DNA of 64,000 bases from Chryseobacterium sp. Bi04 (GCF_918698085.1 NZ_CAKKLP010000001.1:186001-250000); one strand, 5' to 3'; shown: positions 52,724 through 61,444, counted from the first letter of the stretch. Translations and numbers: made by a program. The notes: a model not told the origin generated them from the sequence alone.

Positions 52724-53452
52724 TTATTGCTTATACATGATTTGTCTCGGCTTTCCCAGGAATGCACAGTAGGTAGAGTACATGACAATCATCATAAATG
52801 GAGCAGTCAAAATAATTCCAATTCCACAAAGAATAATTCCCGCAATAGAAATAATACCTCCTAAAAGTGTTACCAATAAGAAAACAGCATAGTTTTCTTT
52901 TGCGATATTAAAAGACTTTCCTAAAGCCTCAGTGGCTGAAGCATTTTCAAATAATAGAATTGGATATCCTAATAAAAGAAACGGATACACAAAAATAAGT
53001 GGGAAAAAGCATAATGCTGCTGCAATAGAAGAAATAATCCCTGAAAGGATACTGTAGATCAATATATTTACAAAATTCTGACGATATCCTATAAACAGAT
53101 CCGAAAACTCAATCTGACTTTTCGTATTGAATTTATTAACAATGTAGATTAATCCTACATATAAAGGAGCTAATAAAATACCAAAAAGACCGGAGAATGT
53201 CATATACATCGGAAATCCGGGAGCATTCCAGTAATTAAAGTCACCTCCTGAATCTCTTATTTCCTCCATCATGGAAGCAGAATTAAATCCTGTAAGTGTT
53301 TGTATAATGTATCCTCCGATAAGATAAATTATCATGGCAACAATTCCATAACCGAAAACACCCTTATACATGTCAAATGCATGTGAAATTATTGATCCTG
53401 TATCTTTGTTAGGTACAGAACCCTGTTGATCAAATTCGTTAAATTCAGACAT
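52724..53452 (-). CDS. Hypothetical multi-helix membrane protein A
   Basis: 242 residues with five to six hydrophobic helices separated by a repeated plan: cytosolic start, long helix, FNTKSQIEFSDLFIGYRQNF loop, then more helices (ILSGIISSIAAALCFFPLIF) and an end TAPFMMIVMYSTYCAFLG. The layout and LKDLLVGY/FSDLFIGY-like loop are shared with the next gene, so the two are diverged paralogues. No function is known. Confidence 0.75.
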   Translation of the reverse strand: MSEFNEFDQQGSVPNKDTGSIISHAFDMYKGVFGYGIVAMIIYLIGGYIIQTLTGFNSASMMEEIRDSGGDFNYWNAPGFPMYMTFSGLFGILLAPLYVGLIYIVNKFNTKSQIEFSDLFIGYRQNFVNILIYSILSGIISSIAAALCFFPLIFVYPFLLLGYPILLFENASATEALGKSFNIAKENYAVFLLVTLLGGIISIAGIILCGIGIILTAPFMMIVMYSTYCAFLGKPRQIMYKQ

Positions 53453-53523
53453 AGTTTAATATTTTAATGGTTTTACCAAATTTAACTTATTTTGGTAAAA
53501 AACACACTAAACCCTATTGAAAT

Positions 53524-54249
53524 TTATTTTTGTTCGGAAAAAGCTGTTTTATAAAGAGAATAAATCATTGCATTCCAAAAAGGAAAAGTAAAAAGACCTC
53601 CTACAAAAAACAACGCAAAACCGATGTATTTGAAAAAGACAGCCACTATAGCACAAACAAATATTTCAAGAAAATATATTCTCAGTGCTTTAAAGTTTAA
53701 AGAAATCGCTTCAAAAATTCTTTTATCAGTAAAGAACATTATCGGGGCCACAAACAGAGTAACCAGCACCCAGACGATACCCAAAATAATGGTCTGAAAT
53801 GTATAGGCAAATACAAAAACCCAGAATATATAATATCCTATATATTTGAAAAAATTAATCCCGTTATATCCAACAAGCAAATCCTTTAACTCCGGTTTTT
53901 CATTAAGATCCAGCTTTCTGTATATCTGATAAAATCCAAGGTTCAGGGGGTAGAGAAAAATGGTAGTTCCTATAATAGCCCAGGAAAATTTTTGAAATCC
54001 ATCATTGAACATCATTTTCGCTAACTGTGCGGAATACACCTCCATTCCGTCTTTTGCATATTGTGCAGCCTCTGCATATTGGCTTAGAATAGCATATCTT
54101 GAATCAAAGAAAAAAAGTACCGAAAGGAAAATTCCAAAATAAAAGATCGAAAACATCAGCTGGAATAAAAGCGTTTTATTCCAATAAAAAAAAGCCTGCT
54201 TCAATATAAAATCTAGTCCCGGTTTCTGAGGATATTTATTCTGCATCAT
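53524..54249 (-). CDS. Hypothetical multi-helix membrane protein B (paralogue of A)
   Basis: 241 residues; ATG at 54249. Similar helix order to the gene at 52724, with loop ELKDLLVGYNGINFFKYIGY and the end FPFWNAMIYSLYKTAF. It probably forms an operon with A and the AI-2E-type gene. The pair resembles small membrane proteins annotated as DUF975-like or glycerophosphodiester phosphodiesterase membrane domains, without clear assignment. Confidence 0.75.
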   Translation of the reverse strand: MMQNKYPQKPGLDFILKQAFFYWNKTLLFQLMFSIFYFGIFLSVLFFFDSRYAILSQYAEAAQYAKDGMEVYSAQLAKMMFNDGFQKFSWAIIGTTIFLYPLNLGFYQIYRKLDLNEKPELKDLLVGYNGINFFKYIGYYIFWVFVFAYTFQTIILGIVWVLVTLFVAPIMFFTDKRIFEAISLNFKALRIYFLEIFVCAIVAVFFKYIGFALFFVGGLFTFPFWNAMIYSLYKTAFSEQK

Positions 54250-54281
54250 AAAAATTTTATGCAAAAGTAAACATCAATAAG

Positions 54282-54289
54282 TATTTTTG
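54282..54289 (+). promoter_or_regulatory. -7 element of pabB, possible leaderless transcript
   Basis: TATTTTTG ends four bases before the ATG at 54294. Transcription would start at or within the first codons, so the true start could be this ATG (leaderless) or the ATG at 54327. Confidence 0.5.
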
Positions 54290-54293
54290 CCGA

Positions 54294-55271
54294 ATGTTTT
54301 CAGTGAATCATCAAAAATTTCTAGAAATGGATGAGCTTTCTCTTCAGAAGGTTCCTTACTTTTTCGTTATCGACTTCCTATCCGAGAATGTCGAAATATA
54401 CAAAGAAGACGAAATAGAAAAATCAGGCTTACTTATTGATTTTCAAAGTTTTTCAACCATAAAAAGTAACCAGGAATTACTTGAAAAAATTGAATGGAAA
54501 TCATTTCCGGAAACGCTGGAAAGCTTTAAATTAGGTTTTGAAAAAGTTCAGAAAAATATTCATCTGGGAAATTCTTATTTGGTAAATTATACCAGAAAAA
54601 CTAAAATTCAGACCAATTTAAGCCTAAAAGAAATTTTTTATCATTCAAATGCAAAGTATAAAGTTTTTTATAAAGATTTTTTTGTATTTTTTTCTCCAGA
54701 AACTTTTGTCAGGATCATCGATGGTAAAATTTTGACTTATCCCATGAAAGGCACTATTGATGCCTCAGTGGAAAATGCAGCAGAAATTCTGAAGAATGAC
54801 AAAAAGGAAAAAGCAGAGCACTATACCGTTGTAGATCTTCTCCGGAATGATCTGAGCATGGTAGCAGATGATGTAAAAGTAGATCAGTTTCAGCAAATTG
54901 ATTTTATTAAAACTCAGCAAAAAGATCTGTACGCCATGAGTTCTGAAATTTCAGGTATATTAAAACCTGAATTTAACGGGAAGCTGGGAAGTGTAATGCA
55001 AAAATTACTTCCTGCAGGATCAATTCTGGGAGCTCCAAAGCCCAAAACCCTGGAAATCATACTGGAAGCAGAAGGATATGACAGAGGGTATTATACAGGA
55101 GTCTGCGGTTGGTTTGACGGCAAAAATGTCGACAGCTGTGTGATGATACGTTTTATTGAAAAAGAAGGCGAGCAACTTTATTTCAAGAGCGGAGGAGGCA
55201 TCACACACATGAGTAAATTAGAAGACGAATATCAGGAAATGAAAAATAAAATTTATGTCCCAATTCATTGA
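54294..55271 (+). CDS. pabB: Aminodeoxychorismate synthase component I (PabB-type chorismate-binding enzyme)
   Basis: A 325-residue chorismate-binding enzyme, short for PabB (usually 420-460) but normal for Bacteroidota. The C-terminal catalytic domain carries IHLGNSYLVNYTRK, TYPMKGTIDA, VVDLLRNDLS, SGGGITHMSKLEDEYQEMKNK. It makes 4-amino-4-deoxychorismate for folate. The next gene (a class IV aminotransferase) overlaps by 17 bases and probably supplies the lyase, so the pair makes p-aminobenzoate. Confidence 0.9.
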   Translation: MFSVNHQKFLEMDELSLQKVPYFFVIDFLSENVEIYKEDEIEKSGLLIDFQSFSTIKSNQELLEKIEWKSFPETLESFKLGFEKVQKNIHLGNSYLVNYTRKTKIQTNLSLKEIFYHSNAKYKVFYKDFFVFFSPETFVRIIDGKILTYPMKGTIDASVENAAEILKNDKKEKAEHYTVVDLLRNDLSMVADDVKVDQFQQIDFIKTQQKDLYAMSSEISGILKPEFNGKLGSVMQKLLPAGSILGAPKPKTLEIILEAEGYDRGYYTGVCGWFDGKNVDSCVMIRFIEKEGEQLYFKSGGGITHMSKLEDEYQEMKNKIYVPIH

Positions 55272-55881
55272 AAGCATTAAAATAGAAGATCAGGAAATTT
55301 TCCTGCCGGATTTACATCAAAAACGTGTCAATCAGACTTTTTCTCACTTTGGGAAAGAAGATCCTATTGATTTGGTTAAAATTTACAAAAATCTGCATCA
55401 TGATGAAGACGGCCTGTTTAAGCTAAGAGTTTCCTATGATCTGGATAAAAAGGTCCGGACTCAAATGATTCCCTATGCAATTCCTGAAATACATGATTTT
55501 CAGCTGGTAGAAAATAACAGCTTTGATTATTCTTTTAAGTTTGAGGACCGGAAAGAGCTGGATAAAATGAAGATGAAGTCTAAAGCTGAGGAAATCATTA
55601 TCGTTAAAAACAACCATATCACCGATACTTCTTTTTCCAATCTTTTATTTTTAAAAGGTAAGGAATGGTTTACCCCAAATACCTATCTTTTAAATGGTGT
55701 ACAGAGACAACATCTTTTAAAGCACAAAAAAATCAAAGAAGCGGAAATTACCCTACAAAACATAAAGCAATTCACACATTTTCAAATCATTAATGCTTTA
55801 AATGATTTCGATGATATGTTTATTTATCCTATCGACAGAATTATGAATCTGCCGGGAAATGAAGAATACTTGGATCTTTAA
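55255..55881 (+). CDS. Class IV aminotransferase, probable aminodeoxychorismate lyase
   Basis: A 208-residue, short class IV PLP enzyme. The cofactor Lys is probably in FDYSFKFEDRKEL, and the Glu region KAEEIIIVKNNHITDTSFSNLLF fits PabC/branched-chain-type enzymes. It starts inside the pabB end (17-base overlap), which argues for translational coupling and p-aminobenzoate synthesis. Sequence alone does not exclude another amino acid transaminase. Confidence 0.82.
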   Translation: MSQFIESIKIEDQEIFLPDLHQKRVNQTFSHFGKEDPIDLVKIYKNLHHDEDGLFKLRVSYDLDKKVRTQMIPYAIPEIHDFQLVENNSFDYSFKFEDRKELDKMKMKSKAEEIIIVKNNHITDTSFSNLLFLKGKEWFTPNTYLLNGVQRQHLLKHKKIKEAEITLQNIKQFTHFQIINALNDFDDMFIYPIDRIMNLPGNEEYLDL

Positions 55882-55883
55882 TT

Positions 55884-57554
55884 TTATTTAAGAAAACTAA
55901 AATAGTCCTTTAATACATCTGCACTGTTTTTCCCGTGGGTATTTACTTCCAGGATTTTTGGCTGTGCATCCGGTTTGAAGAAATTCTCCAATACACGGTC
56001 TAAGGTCAGTTCATCTTCCACTCTGATATACGAGAAACCAAAGTGTTTCGCTAAATGTTCCGCATTTTTACGGTGCTTTGTAGCAATAAACTCATCCAAA
56101 GTATTGGGATTGGCATTTCCCGGACCTGGAATAATTTTAAAGATATTCCCTTCCCCGTTATTAAAGATCATAATTCTTACAAACGGTGGAATATATTGAT
56201 TCCACAGGCCATTGATATCATAGAAGAATCCTAAATCTCCGGTAATCAACAATGTAGGATTCTCATTTTTGATTGCAAAACCCATTGCTGTAGAGGTAGA
56301 TCCGTCAATTCCGCTGGTTCCCCTGTTGCAAAACATTTTCCTTTTGCCAAAATCAAACAGCTGAGCATATCTTATGGCTGAAGAGTTACTGAAATGAATA
56401 TTATAGTTCTCAGGAATCGACTGTGAAGCTTTATTGAAAAAGTAAAAGTCAGAAAATCCGACAGTATTTAAAAACTGCTGATGTTTTGCATCTTTTTTAT
56501 CTCTCAGCACATCCCATAGGTTGAAGTAAGGTCTGGGCTCCAGATTAATGAAATTTAAAAGTTTAGAGAAGAAAACCTCAGGCTTAACCTCAATTTTTTC
56601 TGTCAGAGAGAAATAGGTATCCGGCTGCCACACTTCATCCAGGTGCCAATGCTGTTTTGGACGTGCGCTTCTCAAAAATTGTTTTACTTTTTTAGAAACT
56701 ACATTTTGCCCCACAGTAATCAACAGGTCCGGAGCATAGGTCTTATAGTCTTCTTCTGTAAAATTAAAGATCAGCCGGTCAATATGTCTGAAGAATTTTT
56801 CATGATGCAAATTCGAATTGGCTTCACTTAAAACAACTACCGAATGGTTTTTCACCAACTGAGACAGTTGGTTTTCCAATTCAGGACTGTAATCTCGTGT
56901 CCCAACCAACAACATAATTCTTTGCGAGGTATGCCATCCGGCAATCAGATGGGAGGGAATTTCATACTCTTTATGTCTGATTGTTTTTTCAACAGAAGGA
57001 AAAGCCGGAAGTTCTGAAACCAGTTCATACAAAGGCTCTTCTAAAGGTATATTGATATGCACCGGGCCCTGCTTTTCAAAGCAAAGCTCGATAGCTTTTT
57101 TAATAATATCGAAATTAATATCTTCTGCATTTTCCTTACTGTCTTCCAAAAGCTGGAAATCACCGTAGGAATGCTGATGAAAAACATCTTTCTGCCTGAT
57201 CGTCTGCCCATCGAAAATATCAATAAAATCCGTTGGCCGGTCAGCAGTTAATACCAAAAGTGGAATATTCTGATAAAAAGCTTCTGTAACTGCCGGGTAA
57301 TAATTGACTACTGCAGAGCCGCTGGTACAGGTAATTGCTACCGGTTTCCTCTCACTTTTAGCCATCCCCATTGCTACAAATGCTGCACTCCTTTCATCTA
57401 CAATACTGAAACAGTTGAAGCCATCCACTTCTGAAAAGTGAATCGCTAAGGGAGCATTTCGTGATCCCGGCGAGATGACAATATCTGAAATTCCATACTG
57501 CTGAAGAAGATGTGCAAGTATCTGAATACTTCTCTTAGAAGAATATTTTTTCAT
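55884..57554 (-). CDS. menD: SEPHCHC synthase MenD
   Basis: 556 residues. A ThDP enzyme adding succinic semialdehyde-TPP to isochorismate in menaquinone synthesis, the main respiratory quinone of flavobacteria. ISPGSRNAPLAIHF and VDERSAAFVAMGMAK (catalytic Glu) are in the N-terminal domain; ITGDLGFFYDINGLWNQYIP and NNGEGNIFKIIPGP in the PP domain. It ends two bases after the aminotransferase stop (convergent). Both PabB and MenD routes draw on chorismate. Confidence 0.95.
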   Translation of the reverse strand: MKKYSSKRSIQILAHLLQQYGISDIVISPGSRNAPLAIHFSEVDGFNCFSIVDERSAAFVAMGMAKSERKPVAITCTSGSAVVNYYPAVTEAFYQNIPLLVLTADRPTDFIDIFDGQTIRQKDVFHQHSYGDFQLLEDSKENAEDINFDIIKKAIELCFEKQGPVHINIPLEEPLYELVSELPAFPSVEKTIRHKEYEIPSHLIAGWHTSQRIMLLVGTRDYSPELENQLSQLVKNHSVVVLSEANSNLHHEKFFRHIDRLIFNFTEEDYKTYAPDLLITVGQNVVSKKVKQFLRSARPKQHWHLDEVWQPDTYFSLTEKIEVKPEVFFSKLLNFINLEPRPYFNLWDVLRDKKDAKHQQFLNTVGFSDFYFFNKASQSIPENYNIHFSNSSAIRYAQLFDFGKRKMFCNRGTSGIDGSTSTAMGFAIKNENPTLLITGDLGFFYDINGLWNQYIPPFVRIMIFNNGEGNIFKIIPGPGNANPNTLDEFIATKHRKNAEHLAKHFGFSYIRVEDELTLDRVLENFFKPDAQPKILEVNTHGKNSADVLKDYFSFLK

Positions 57555-57558
57555 ACCG

Positions 57559-57566
57559 CAAATTTA
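57559..57566 (-). promoter_or_regulatory. -7 element of menD, possible leaderless transcript
   Basis: TAAATTTG on the minus strand ends four bases before the menD ATG at 57554. This is the third such case in the window (also tatD and pabB). Confidence 0.45.
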
Positions 57567-57610
57567 ACTTATAAAAAATGATTTTAAAATCATTTAATTT
57601 AAAAAAAATG

Positions 57611-57618
57611 TAATTTTG
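57611..57618 (+). promoter_or_regulatory. -7 element of the oxygenase gene
   Basis: TAATTTTG, exact TAnnTTTG, 20 bases before the ATG at 57639. Confidence 0.5.
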
Positions 57619-57638
57619 CTGTTCGTAAATTTCTAAAA

Positions 57639-58589
57639 ATGGATAAAATACCTAGTGTAGACCTGCGTGATTTCCTTTCGGACAACCCGGAACGCAAACA
57701 GAAATTTGTAAATGAAATCGGAAAAGCTTATGAAGAAATTGGTTTTGTTGCCTTAAAAGGCCACTTTCTTGATGACAACCTGGTAGATGAATTGTATGGA
57801 GAGGTAAAAAACTTTTTTGAACAGCCAGTGGAAACGAAACACAAGTACGAGATTCCTGGAATTGGTGGCCAAAGAGGCTATGTTGGATTCGGTAAAGAAA
57901 CGGCTAAAGGTTTCAAAAGAGGAGACTTAAAAGAGTTTTGGCATTTCGGACAATACCTGTCTGATGATTCAAAATACAAAAAAGAGTATCCTGACAATGT
58001 GATCGTTGAAGAACTTCCAAAATTCAATGAAGTAGGTAAAGAAGCATTCCAGATGCTTGAAAAAACAGGCCAGTATGTGCTAAGAGCTTTAGCTATTCAC
58101 CTGGGTCTGGATGAATTTTATTTTGATGATAAAATTGCAGAAGGAAATTCTATCTTAAGACCTATCCATTATCCGCCGATCACTGAAGAGCCGGATGATG
58201 CAGTAAGAGCAGCAGCACACGGAGATATCAACCTTATTACTCTTTTAATGGGAGCACAGGGTAAAGGTCTTCAGGTTCAGAACCACAACGGGGAATGGAT
58301 TGATGCTATTGCAGAGCCGGATGAATTGATGATCAATGTTGGAGATATGCTTTCAAGACATACCAACAACAAATTGAAGTCTACTATTCACAGAGTGGTA
58401 AACCCCCCAAGAGAATTATGGAGTACTTCAAGGTATTCAATTCCTTTCTTTATGCACCCTATAAGTGCCATGTCTTTAAATGCACTTGAAAACTGCGTAG
58501 ATGAAAACAATCCAAAATTGTATGAAGATACAACAGCAGGGGAATTTTTACATGAAAGACTGATCGAGCTGGGCTTGATTAAAAAATAA
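57639..58589 (+). CDS. Isopenicillin-N-synthase-family 2OG-Fe(II) oxygenase
   Basis: A 316-residue jelly-roll oxygenase. The Fe(II) ligands are in RAAAHGDINLITLL (HxD) and STIHRVVNPP (distal His), and the 2OG-binding Arg is in TSRYSIPFFMHP. The N-terminal DIOX_N domain has KAYEEIGFVALKGHFL. This family includes isopenicillin N synthase, plant hormone oxidases and bacterial relatives of unknown substrate. No beta-lactam genes are nearby, so a penicillin role is not implied. Confidence 0.88.
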   Translation: MDKIPSVDLRDFLSDNPERKQKFVNEIGKAYEEIGFVALKGHFLDDNLVDELYGEVKNFFEQPVETKHKYEIPGIGGQRGYVGFGKETAKGFKRGDLKEFWHFGQYLSDDSKYKKEYPDNVIVEELPKFNEVGKEAFQMLEKTGQYVLRALAIHLGLDEFYFDDKIAEGNSILRPIHYPPITEEPDDAVRAAAHGDINLITLLMGAQGKGLQVQNHNGEWIDAIAEPDELMINVGDMLSRHTNNKLKSTIHRVVNPPRELWSTSRYSIPFFMHPISAMSLNALENCVDENNPKLYEDTTAGEFLHERLIELGLIKK

Positions 58590-58595
58590 TACTAT

Positions 58596-58670
58596 AATAG
58601 TCAATAATTGATTTGTTTTGAATGTTATCTTTTTGTATAACAGCAGGTTAATTATTGACTATTTTTTTTC
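58596..58670 (+). terminator. Long-loop terminator after the oxygenase
   Basis: AATAGTCAATAATT (58596-58609) pairs perfectly with AATTATTGACTATT (58650-58663), with a 40-base loop and eight following T. The interval to the next gene (58671-58842) holds no other feature. Confidence 0.75.
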
Positions 58671-58842
58671 TATACTATAGATCTCCAACTATTTTCCCTT
58701 CCTGGTTGCCTGCTTTTCACGAAAACAGAATGCCATGCTTAAGCCCTTCAACTATTTTTTATTTTTTTACATACCACATCGATATTAGTTAAAAATATTT
58801 TGTATAAATTTACATTACTATCAAATTTTTAATTAAAACAGT

Positions 58843-59001
58843 ATGAAAAATTTAAAAAAACTAAGAAAAGACCAGCTGAAAAGTATTTCCGGAGCAGGAA
58901 TCAAACTTCCGGAGCCTGAATTTTGTATGTATTACTGTAATGGTACTGTCATCTGTGCAGGCTGCAGTGATGATTTCAAATGTCCGGACGACTCAATGTA
59001 A
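58843..59001 (+). CDS. Small Cys-containing peptide with double-glycine-type leader, A
   Basis: 52 codons. The leader MKNLKKLRKDQLKSISGAG shares the consensus of the trio at 34 kb but has Gly-Ala at the cleavage site. The core has Cys at 28, 32, 38, 41 and 47 (FCMYYCNGTVICAGC then KCPDDSM). It has its own terminator at 59031. It was too short for standard ORF calling but is supported by the leader, spacing and its neighbour. No exporter is adjacent. Confidence 0.75.
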   Translation: MKNLKKLRKDQLKSISGAGIKLPEPEFCMYYCNGTVICAGCSDDFKCPDDSM

Positions 59002-59030
59002 AATTGAAGTTCAAACATAATTAGAAACTG

Positions 59031-59056
59031 AAACCACTCTTTCCCGAGTGGTTTTT
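59031..59056 (+). terminator. Terminator of peptide A
   Basis: AAACCACTC pairs with GAGTGGTTT around TTTCCC and is followed by TT. Confidence 0.85.
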
Positions 59057-59189
59057 AATTTCCACACCTTTCTTATAATACTATGAATCAAATCCTTAAC
59101 AAAATTTTTGCAATAAAAAAAAATAATTCCATCATGGCTGATTTATAAGTATTTTGATTATCTTTAGGCTAACATCAAACTAAAATAAT

Positions 59190-59360
59190 ATGAAAAATTT
59201 AAAAAAACTGAGTAAAGAGAAACTGAAAAGTATTTCTGGAGGAATAAGCTATCCTTTTCCCGGAGACTGCTTCTATGTATGTAGCGACGGAATAACGTAT
59301 AAGGAATTGTGCAGGGCAGAGTTTATCTGTCCGGATGGTGAACAACCTGTTATCTATTAG
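59190..59360 (+). CDS. Small Cys-containing peptide with double-glycine leader, B
   Basis: 56 codons. Leader MKNLKKLSKEKLKSISGG with a proper Gly-Gly site; core with four Cys at 27, 31, 41 and 47 (DCFYVCSDG, then LCRAEFICPDG). The C-x3-C and later CPD match peptide A, so A and B are a second, related family. Separate promoter and terminator suggest independent expression. Confidence 0.78.
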   Translation: MKNLKKLSKEKLKSISGGISYPFPGDCFYVCSDGITYKELCRAEFICPDGEQPVIY

Positions 59361-59380
59361 CAACAACCTGTACCTTACAA

Positions 59381-59408
59381 AAACCGTTCTTAATTTGGGC
59401 GGTTTTTT
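59381..59408 (+). terminator. Terminator of peptide B
   Basis: AAACCGTTC pairs with GGGCGGTTT (two G-T pairs) around TTAATTT, followed by TTT. Confidence 0.78.
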
Positions 59409-59432
59409 ATTTCCATTAAAATCAATTTAAAA

Positions 59433-60482
59433 TTAATCAAACAGCCGTAATTGCTGATCTCTGCTTCCGGTAAAGTTTGCTGTAGAGAGTTTTGGAAACT
59501 CCTTTTTTCCATCAAAAAACTTTTTCCGGCCAATTTTAAAGGTATTATGAATCATTTCAGCAATATTTCCTTCTCCCCGCTGCCTTTCAAAATATCTTTT
59601 ATCTCCCAGCTTCCCCCCACGCATAGAACGGATCAAATTCAAAACCTTTTGAGCTCTGTCCGGAAAATGTGCTTCAATCCAGTTGACAAAAACCGGTTCT
59701 ACCGTATCATTTAAACGTACCAAAGTATATCCGAATCCCAATGCCCCGGCATCAGAAATCGATTTCAATATAGATAAAGGTTCGTCACTGTTTAATCCGG
59801 GAATAATAGGTGCTACCATTATATGTACCGGAATTTTATGTTCAGAAAGAACTTCTATCGCTTTCAGTTTATTAGGGGCAGAGCTCGTTCTGGGCTCCAT
59901 TTTTCGCCTAAGATCTTCATTGATAGTCGGAATACTTAATGACACAGATACCAGATTCTGTTCTGCCATGGGCTCTAAAATATCCAGATCCCTCAATACC
60001 AATGCATTTTTTGTAAGGATATTGACAGGATGTCTGTAGTCAAGACAAATTTGCAGCAGTTTCCGGGTAATTTCAAATTGCCTTTCAGCAGGCTGGTAAC
60101 AATCTGTATTTCCGGAAAGCAGAATCGGAGCAGCTTTGTATCCTCTTTTTTGGAAAAATTTCTCCAGCAGGTCCGGAGCATTCTTTTTTACCATGATTTT
60201 TCTTTCAAAATCAATCCCGGCACTGTATCCCCAATACTCGTGGGTAGGTCTTGCAAAACAGTAAGAACAGCCATGCTCACAACCCTGATAAGGATTCATG
60301 GAATATTCCATCGGAAGATCCTCGCTTTTAACCTGATTCACAATAGTTTTGGGAAAAACTTCAGTAAAAGAAGTCTTCACTGCCTCGAAATCTTCATCTT
60401 CAGGCTCATAGGTATACCTGTCGAAACGGTTGATAACGTTTCGCTGCGCGCCCTGACCTTTTTTGAAATTTTCGTTTTGCAT
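59433..60482 (-). CDS. PA0069-type radical SAM protein (spore-photolyase-like)
   Basis: A 349-residue radical SAM protein with the cluster motif NPYQGCEHGCSYCFARPTHE at about 62-81, and a SAM-binding barrel. The family resembles the spore photoproduct lyase fold (SplB-like) and the PA0069 group of unknown function. It lacks a C-terminal SPASM domain, so it is not a typical peptide maturase. A Phe-rich C-terminus with Gln-Gln-Leu-Arg-Leu-Phe-Asp ends it. It converges on peptide B. Confidence 0.83.
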   Translation of the reverse strand: MQNENFKKGQGAQRNVINRFDRYTYEPEDEDFEAVKTSFTEVFPKTIVNQVKSEDLPMEYSMNPYQGCEHGCSYCFARPTHEYWGYSAGIDFERKIMVKKNAPDLLEKFFQKRGYKAAPILLSGNTDCYQPAERQFEITRKLLQICLDYRHPVNILTKNALVLRDLDILEPMAEQNLVSVSLSIPTINEDLRRKMEPRTSSAPNKLKAIEVLSEHKIPVHIMVAPIIPGLNSDEPLSILKSISDAGALGFGYTLVRLNDTVEPVFVNWIEAHFPDRAQKVLNLIRSMRGGKLGDKRYFERQRGEGNIAEMIHNTFKIGRKKFFDGKKEFPKLSTANFTGSRDQQLRLFD

Positions 60483-60551
60483 TCTGATGTAAAATTAAAA
60501 TGGAATTGACATAAAATAATGAGTTTTAACACTAAAGTTTTCCACAAAGAA

Positions 60552-60579
60552 AATCCAACACTTTCAAAAGCGTTGGATT
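60552..60579 (-). terminator. Terminator of the 64-residue membrane protein gene
   Basis: AATCCAACGCTTT pairs with AAAGTGTTGGATT (one G-T pair) on the minus strand, then TTTC. Confidence 0.8.
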
Positions 60580-60605
60580 TAAACATAATTAAATATATTA
60601 TTTTA

Positions 60606-60800
60606 CTACTTCAGCGCGAATAATTCTACTCCATGATTTTCATCATCCTGGTTTTTTTCATCAAAGTGTCTGTGATAATCTGAATAACTATCACTATATT
60701 TTTTATCTTTCTTCGTTAATATTTTTTTAATGCTTATAAAGCTTAATACTGCCAAAAGACCAACTCCCCCTGCCAGTAAAACTCCAACTTCTTTTTTCAT
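60606..60800 (-). CDS. Small single-span membrane protein
   Basis: 64 residues. One hydrophobic helix (VLLAGGVGLLAVLSFISI) followed by a Lys-rich stretch (KKILTKKDKK) and an acidic tail with several Tyr and His (YSDSYSDYHRHFDEKNQ). It has a start codon, a terminator and typical composition, so it is probably real. No family is recognised. Confidence 0.65.
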   Translation of the reverse strand: MKKEVGVLLAGGVGLLAVLSFISIKKILTKKDKKYSDSYSDYHRHFDEKNQDDENHGVELFALK

Positions 60801-60974
60801 ATTTTCTTTGATTTATTGCTTTTACCATTGCAAAAAGTATACCTATTTGAATTTTCTGAATTATAAATTTTGTTAACATTAAACTTTATTTTTAAGGAAA
60901 TTATAATTCGTTATTTTTCTTATATTTAGAAATGTAATGGTTTAATTATTGTATTAATTAAGGAAAATATTATT

Positions 60975-61325
60975 ATGGAAAATCCGGAAAACATCGACAG
61001 AATGACCACTTTAAGCCAAGTCATGAAAACACTCTCTGAAAGAGGAATACATAGGGAATTCAGAATGAATGAAAATTGCGAAATGAAGTTTGAAAATTCT
61101 GATAAAATCTATCAGCCATCTGAATTAACCATCTTAAAAACATACCGTTTCGAAGGAGACAGCAATCCTGATGACAGCGCCGTTCTTTACGTCCTGAAAG
61201 ACAGTAACGGAAACCGTGGAATGATCATTGATTCCTATGGTGCAGACAGCAATTATCCCGGGGAAGAATTTGATAAATTTTTGAGAGATATTCCTGTGCT
61301 GGAAAGTGACGAATTTAATTTTTAA
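60975..61325 (+). CDS. Conserved small protein, often misnamed PRPP synthetase
   Basis: 116 residues, no signal or membrane segment. The core (MTTLSQVMKTLSERGIHREFRM, quoted in part: SERGIHREFRMNENCE) and DSAVLYVLKDSNGN are conserved in Bacteroidota. The family has been labelled phosphoribosylpyrophosphate synthetase in databases, but it lacks the PRPP-binding motif and is far too short, so that name should not be trusted. Function unknown. Confidence 0.75.
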   Translation: MENPENIDRMTTLSQVMKTLSERGIHREFRMNENCEMKFENSDKIYQPSELTILKTYRFEGDSNPDDSAVLYVLKDSNGNRGMIIDSYGADSNYPGEEFDKFLRDIPVLESDEFNF

Positions 61326-61444
61326 AACATATTGAGCTAAATATTATTTTTTAAACCATTACAGCCATTTTGATGAAAAAAATTTTCTTTCATTAATGGG
61401 AAAATTCTATTTTAATCCTGATGATATCGTAATGGTTTAAAAAA

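Noticed and set aside
57639-58589. Isopenicillin N synthase proper (beta-lactam synthesis)
   Set aside because: Only family-level similarity; no ACV synthetase or other beta-lactam genes are present.
59433-60482. Radical SAM gene beside the leader peptides as a peptide-modifying enzyme
   Set aside because: It belongs to the PA0069/spore-photolyase-like group, lacks a SPASM domain, is on the opposite strand and has no recognition-element domain.
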